DNA of 64,000 nt from Pleurostoma richardsiae. Lineage: Eukaryota > Ascomycota > Sordariomycetes > Calosphaeriales > Pleurostomataceae. Under the pieces are notes generated by a model. It saw only the letters and a list, made by a program, of their open reading frames with translations, was not told the DNA's origin and made no database searches. Shown in pieces: positions 58,488-64,000 of this stretch. The DNA is taken from NCBI GenBank assembly GCA_030052745.1, contig JANBVO010000007.1, positions 62,001 to 126,000 of the forward strand, in the 5' to 3' direction. Position 1 is the first letter of the stretch. Each line of letters opens with the position of its first letter. A program made the translations under genes and the position numbers.

Positions 58488-59257
58488 GGCTCTGGTTCAC
58501 ATGAGGTCCGCCAAGCTTGAGAATGCGATAGACCTTTTACGGCTAACGAAGTTCTAAGCAGTGTTCGATATTCTTTGACTGCCTGCCTGGAAACAGTGAG
58601 CGCTCGCGTCTTTATGGCCACAGCGGCCCTGGGCCGGCAGGCCGGCAGTCAGAAGCCTGTCCTGAAGTCCTGGAGGCCTTCGTGCCGCCACCCGAGACGG
58701 CTGGACGCCTGCGCTGCCTAGTTAGTGAGCTGGAGATAAGGAGGCCGGCCGGTTCCAAGCGCGCACTCTTGTCCAATAGGACAGGGATATTCAGGTCGCA
58801 CAAGGAGTGTGACCACCCCAGCTATCCCGAGGTTCGCTTATCTTCCAGGATGCTTCCTGCGTCTGGACTGCCCGTCAGCCCCGTCCTGACATGAGGCGTC
58901 TGGACGGAGACCATGTGATGACGGGATATTGAAAAATGAATGCCTATTCCATGACCACATGCGCTTACCTGTGTGGAATAAATTGCCATCGAATAGGAGA
59001 AGGAGGAGGAGTTGATCCATCAGCCCGTCTGCCGGGATGCGCCGCCGCCCACATCAACTGCCCCCTAGTTAGCCAGGCCGCCCTGAGGTTTTCAGCTGCG
59101 CGACTTGGTGGTGGGCAGTGCAGCACAGGCAGTGCAGGCTCTCCGGCCATTCCTCCCTTACCCTTGTCCGGAGCCGCTTGAACCGCGATTCTTCTTGTTT
59201 CGTGATGTTTTCCGTTTTCTTCTCCACTCATCTCCGTCCGGGGAACATCGATACCAT
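58488..59257. promoter_or_regulatory. Divergent promoter region of the CorA-like and permease genes
   Basis: A 0.77-kb spacer between divergent transporter genes. Open frames here are shadows or random. No specific site was recognised. Confidence 0.45.
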
Positions 59258-61979
59258 ATGACGGAGACATCTTCTGACTCCGACTGGGTCCCGGATTGGC
59301 TGAAAGGGCCGCTCGATCTCTGGAATGCCGGCGGCGGCGAGCGGCCCGTGCCGCTCCAGGACCGTTCTGCCTCAGACGCGCCGCCCACGCCAGGGCCTAA
59401 GCTCGCAGGCGAGGAAGATGCGACGCACGATGGGTTCACCCGCCGGCAGAGGACCGTCATCGTCACGCCAAGACGGGATCGGACCGTCAACCGCAAGTTG
59501 CGGGGCCACCAGCTCTTTGTGAGTCCGCCGACGGCGCATCTCCGCACGGTTCCATTGACGGAGGCGGCCGGGAGCACCTTAGACACGTGTCTGACGTTTC
59601 GGATAGATGATCACTGTGAATGCAACCCTCGGCACGGGCTTGTACTGGCGTGGCGGCCAGATTCTCGAGCTGGGCGGGCCCGTAGCCGTCCTGCTGTCGT
59701 TCCTGCTCGTTGGCCTCCTTGCGTGGGCGGTAATGCAGTGCATCACCGAGATGCTTTGCATCTGGCCCGTGCCCGGTGCCTTGTCAGTCTATGTGGGCGA
59801 GTTTGTCGACGCCGAGCTGGGCATTGCGGTCGGTGTCGCATACTGGTATGTAATCCGACCATCCGGACTGCCGGCCACGCACCTATTTGGTAGTGTTCTG
59901 ATTTCACTCCCAAAGGTTCACCTACTCGGTGTCCTTCGCCGCACTGATTGCGACTTCGGCTGCAGAAATCGACTTCTGGAGACAAGGGGATAGAGTCTTT
60001 GACGGCGTCGTCGTGTACCTCCTCATCCCGGCGGCCCTGATTGCCATCAATACCTTTGGCGTCAAGGTGAGACTCGAGGAACTGCCCAGGCTGCAGGCAC
60101 CATCGTTTTGCTCCGACATGTGAGCAGCTCTGCTGACAACCGCATAGTGGTACGGCACCCTTGAGGTACTCTTTGGCAGCGTCAAGATCCTGTTTTATCT
60201 CATCATCGTGGCAGCTTTGATTGCTATCAACGCCGGCGGTGAGTTTTGACACGGCGAATTGCCCGAGCACGCCATGGGATTAAGACTCTAACAACAGACA
60301 GCTGGTGCAAACAAAGCCTTGGGCACAAGATGTACGTAAACCGCGGCGGCTCATTTCACCTCGAAGACAGACACTAACGGTAGGGGTAGACTGGAGAGAC
60401 CTCGGCGCCTTTGATCACTCGGCAGCCCATACTTGGGGCACATGCTTACTGTACGGGAATTCCCTTTGCCCTGTTGAGCCAAGCCTGCTGTTCCAGAACC
60501 ATGTCTGACGCAACGGGCTTTCTAGGATGTCCCTGTCTATTTCTGCATTCGCCTACGTCGGCGTTGAGGTCGTCGGTGCATCGGCGCTCGAAGCGCGATG
60601 GCCGGGACACGGCTCCAAGTCCGATACCGAGCATCGCGCTCCAACGGACCTGTCCCAGCGATCCAAGGAGCCGCTGCTGATCGGCGAGACGGTCAAGAAC
60701 TCGACTCTATATATCTCTGCGCTCGCCACCGCCGCTTATGTCACCGGCGGCGTCCTGGCCGCCTTCGACATGCCACACGACGACTGCCGCCTTCCTCGCT
60801 TGAGCTGGATCGACTACACCCCCGGCCCGGGTAATTGCACCTCTACCGTATCTACGTCGTATGATCCCACTCAAGCCAACATCCCACAGGATAAGGGCAG
60901 CACAGCACTGACATCAAGATGGGGATGAACAGGACCTACAGCACGTCGTCAGCCTTCGTTGCCATCGCCCAGGGGGCGCGAATCCCGCACCTGGCCGACG
61001 CATTCAACGTCTTCCTCGTCTTCACGGCCCTGACGTGCGCCAACACGAATCTGTACGTTGCGTCGCGCAGCCTCTTCGGTCTGACCTCGCGGCTCGACGG
61101 CGGCGGCAGGGGTAGCGGCGGGAGCCGGTTGACGCACGCGCTCATGGACGCTCTGGCGTGGCTGGGCCGCACCAACTCGCACCGCGTGCCACTCCGCGCC
61201 ATGATCGTCTCGGCATTCGCCTTCATCTGGGTGCCCTTTCTGCAGCTGAAGCCCGGGGGTTCGAATGAGACCACACCCATCGGCATGGTAGGTAGTCCTG
61301 TGTGCCGCTCTCTATGTCGCATCTCTGGCCTGTGAGTGTATGCGAGCTAATGAACGCAGTTCATCGAGGTCCTTGCCGAGATGGGCTCGGTAGGCGTCAT
61401 TATCGTGTGGGCCTGCGAATGCTGGGCTTTCATCCGATACTACCACTGGTGAGTGAGTCCCAGAGTGCTGGAGGAGGAGCTGGAACCAGGGCTGAAAGCC
61501 GGAGTAACACGCGATTGCTAACAGCCTTGTATAGCATATATCGACACCGTGACGTCCTCGAGAGGTTGAAGGTCTCTCAGGTCCGCCGCTGGGACGAGGA
61601 AGACTACGACGACTACCCCTACCGCAGCAAGGCCCAGCCCCTGCTTGCATACGTGGCGCTGATCGGTTGCCTCTTCGTGCTGCTAGTGTGCAATAACGCC
61701 GCGTTATGGAATGGCTGGCACCTGATGCCCTTCCTATCGTCTTACCTGATTGTGAGTTACTCTCGAGGACTCCTGCATTAGGAGGCCCGTTCATCCGAAC
61801 TTTGAGAAGTTGATTACTGACTTGGGTGTCCTTTGGGCTAGGTCCTCGTCTTCTTCGCGCTGTGGATCGGGCTCAAGCTCATCCGGGGAGCGAAGTGGTC
61901 TCTGGTCGATCTTAAGAACGAGGCGAAGGTGATGAAGATTATTCGGGACTTGCACGATATCCGATTGGGGGCAAGTTAG
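59258..61979 (+). CDS. Amino-acid permease (APC superfamily)
   Basis: Eleven exons: 59258-59518, 59607-59845, 59916-60066, 60148-60238, 60302-60331, 60390-60450, 60526-60830, about 60896-61287, 61360-61448, 61535-61751 and 61842-61979, about 657 aa. A polar N terminus of 80 residues precedes the first helix, HQLFMITVNATLGTGLYW, the glycine-containing unwound helix 1 of APC carriers. Further helices include FLLVGLLAWAVMQCITEML, WFTYSVSFAALIATSA, IPAALIAINTFGVKWYGTLE, AFAYVGVEVVGASALEA, ALTCANTNLYVASRSLFGL, AFAFIWVPFLQL and LLAYVALIGCLFVLLVCNNA. The short cytoplasmic tail ends IIRDLHDIRLGAS. The seventh intron (60831-60895) is chosen by phase only. It is a plasma-membrane importer; the substrate is unknown. 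Confidence 0.9.
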
Positions 61980-62149
61980 CATAGACATGGTTTTGTATAT
62001 ACAATACAGCAAGTTCCGTTGTTGACCGGCTCCTTACTTCGCTTACTCTAACCGCTCCGGATCGCCTCGACAACATCCTGAGCCAATACTCACCCGCTTA
62101 GTAGTACATGCTAACGCTATATACATCACGTTTCTAAACATTTCGGTTC

Positions 62150-62397
62150 GACTGGATGATCTCGGTGTTAGTGCATTGACCATTCGCGTATCCAAGAACA
62201 TGGCGCCACACTTGCAGTCACCGCTGGTGTGGTCGTGGACGATGTAGTTGCCTTTCCCAATGCGAGAACCTAATGGCTGCGCCGGTGATGTTGAAGCAGC
62301 TGGACTTCAGCGGATTGTTGTGGGCCACGAGGTTGGCGGCGCCGCGCGGGGCGCTGGAAGCCAGGCTGATGACGAGGAGGAGCAAGTAGAAGAACAT
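62150..62397 (-). CDS. Possible small secreted Cys-containing protein
   Basis: From the ATG at 62397 a strong signal peptide (MFFYLLLLVISLASSAPRG) leads to HNNPLKSSCFNITGAA. The same frame then stops after a few Arg/His-rich residues. A neighbouring frame continues more plausibly with NYIVHDHTSGDCKCGAMFLD. Fungal small secreted proteins often have exactly such CxC pairs. Either a frame change or an unseen intron separates the parts, so this may be a decayed gene. The end coordinate is approximate. Confidence 0.35.
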
Positions 62398-62606
62398 GGT
62401 CGCCTCTGGGAGCTGTAGGTCAGCAACAGGTCGACCAGTATGTTGAAGCCAGAAGTTGGGGGCCTGATGGGTGAATGGAAGCCATCAATAGTTTTAGGTA
62501 CGTTCAAATGACGGAGACGCGACCTTGTAGGAGTAACAAACAAGCACAATGACGTCCCAACTCCAGCGGCCCTCAGCATGTAAAGGGGGCTCAGCAAGCG
62601 TGCAGC

Positions 62607-64000
62607 TTACATGGGCATCTCGATCTTAGACCGAGCCATCCCGATGCAGAACATGCAGAAAGCTAGCAGGTACCCTGCAATAGCGAAGCCTCCCTGGACG
62701 TCACCCTTGCGCACGGACCAGGTCACGGCCGTGCAAAGACAGATGCAGAAGCCGAGGCATCCGTATGCGAATATCATGAACCAGTCCGCACCCTCGACGA
62801 ACTGGATCCCCCAGCCCACTGAGCTGCCCTTCCTAGGACACGCCTCTAGGCGCGATCGCAGCTTCTTTGGGAATCTCCTGTAGAGGACGGGGAGAACATC
62901 GGCGTGGGTGGGGTGCTCGAAAAGATGCATAAGAAGGTTGGGGCCTATCGGCGGAATGGTCTCTGCTGGTCTCGGCTCATAAGCATACTCCGTCCGCGAA
63001 TGATCCTCTGGTGGGATGGATGGACACATCTGGATGTCTGCAAGTTTACTTCGATACATTTCAAACTTCCTAGTGTCAGCGAGCACCCTTATGTGGTAGC
63101 TATGGGTGGTAAGTCTGCTGCACCTTGACAAAGTGTATGGCTCGTACTTTTCGTAAGCTCTTCCACGCACCCATCGGTCTGCGGTGTACCTTGTAGGCAC
63201 GCTGTAGAAGGCGGAAGAACTCTTGGTCGGAGTTGATGGTGCATATCTCGGCCTGGTGGACCTTGATACCCCATTGTAAAAAGGGAACGCAGAGTAGCAC
63301 GAAGTTGTGATTGGCTTGGCCGGGCTCTGGTGAAGAGATGCAAGTGCCGAGCTCGATCGCATCACTTGGATTAGGGCAATGCTGCGGGAGACCTGGCGTT
63401 CGCCCATACAGGACGAACCTGTGGCAAAGCGAGAGAGCGGCAGAGAACGAATCTCTCCAACCTCCTCGAGGGCCCTGATTGTCCCGTGTCCCGGCGGGTT
63501 CGGCCGGTACGTTGACATCATCGTAGCCTTTTAGAAGGTTCTCAAGACGAATCAGAGCTCCTGGATGAAGTTCGATAAAGTCATCAAACAGTTGCTGTCC
63601 GCATCGCTGCCGGATTTCAGCGCAGTCCTAGAATCAGACTGGAGCTGACACTGCGCACTTACACACTTCCAGTGTATTCGCCTTCTGCCTTCTTCAACAC
63701 CCGGCTGATCAAAACGTGCGACCACATTGTTGAAATAGAGCTGAACATGATAGACAGCTCTCTGAAAAATGCTTTCTCGTCGGCCGAGCGCAACATAACA
63801 GGAGAGGTTCTGGCGGAGGGATAGCATCGGACCTGTGCTAAATAGGAACTCCCTGGCGATATTGTAGTCAAACGAGGTCTCCTCTCCTTCAGCACTTCTT
63901 TCGCTCTCTTCATGTCTTAAGTTTTGCTGCAACACAAGTGGCTCTTCAATCCCCTGTCCGGCGAGGCCATGAGCGTCTAGGGCTCGTTGTGTGATCTCGC
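62607..64000 (-). CDS. Fungal membrane-anchored protein of unknown function (5' end outside window)
   Basis: Three exons are visible: 64000 (edge)-63663, 63627-63124 and 63065-62607. The reading frame is open to the right edge, so the N terminus lies outside. Conserved family segments are HWKCDCAE then LFDDFIELHPGALIRLENLL, VLLCVPFLQWGIKVHQAEIC, TINSDQEFFRLLQRAY, RKVRAIHFVKFEMYRSKLAD, PPIGPNLLMHLFEHPTHADV, GSSVGWGIQFVEGADWFMIF and two C-terminal membrane spans. I know this C-terminal arrangement from many Sordariomycete proteins of unknown role. The 63628-63662 intron would be only 35 nt. The next has an alternative acceptor; phase selects GGAAG. Confidence 0.82.

Noticed and set aside
1-64000. 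LTR elements, DNA transposons, CRISPR arrays, virus-derived genes
   Set aside because: No integrase, reverse transcriptase, transposase, long terminal repeat or spaced-repeat array was recognised by eye; old degraded copies could be missed.

Overview
This window looks like nuclear DNA of a filamentous ascomycete (Pezizomycotina, most likely Sordariomycetes). Genes are split by 50-120 nt spliceosomal introns with GTRNGT donors, CTRAC branch sites and YAG acceptors. The families are typical fungal ones: a Zn2Cys6 regulator, a LaeA-like methyltransferase, CorA-like and amino-acid transporters, a fungal muniscin (Syp1), Mad1, Tam41 and the PDX1/PDX2 pair. GC is moderate, and I recognised no LTR element, DNA transposon, virus-like element or CRISPR array. 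All exon borders were worked out by eye from reading frame, splice-site motifs and remembered family alignments.

Left third (1-25.7 kb). The end of an unknown gene is followed by a broken methyltransferase, a Zn2Cys6 regulator (-) and a large repeat-bearing membrane protein (+). Next come a polytopic membrane protein (-) divergent from a MetX-type alpha/beta-hydrolase (+), an FMN-binding split-barrel protein (-), a broken Cys-rich membrane protein and a two-domain repeat protein. A tRNA-Leu, a short-chain dehydrogenase, an aquaporin (-) and a Gly/Ser/Asn-rich disordered protein complete this part. It is accessory in character, with long gene-poor gaps.

Middle (26-41.5 kb) is dense and mostly housekeeping: TAM41 (-) and MAD1 (+) share a promoter, then SYP1 (-), a Csk1/CAK-like kinase with a KIX-like N terminus, a nine-exon LaeA-like methyltransferase and an AsaB/GA4-desaturase-like enzyme.

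Right part (41.8-64 kb) has two more tRNA-Leu genes in a gene-poor stretch and an alpha-carbonic anhydrase. The vitamin B6 synthase pair PDX1/PDX2 follows, head to head, then a large kinase with a propeller-like tail, a CorA-like transporter (-), an amino-acid permease, and an unknown membrane protein that runs off the right edge.

The most unusual observation concerns the three tRNA-Leu(AAG) genes. Each carries the usual intron after position 37 and also a second 54-nt insert inside the D stem, between nt 24 and 25. Each insert starts GTAAG, has CTAAC/T at insert position 41-45 and ends in AG. One copy has an unrelated interior yet keeps exactly these signals, the length and the position. This is the pattern expected of a spliceosomal intron inside a Pol III tRNA gene.
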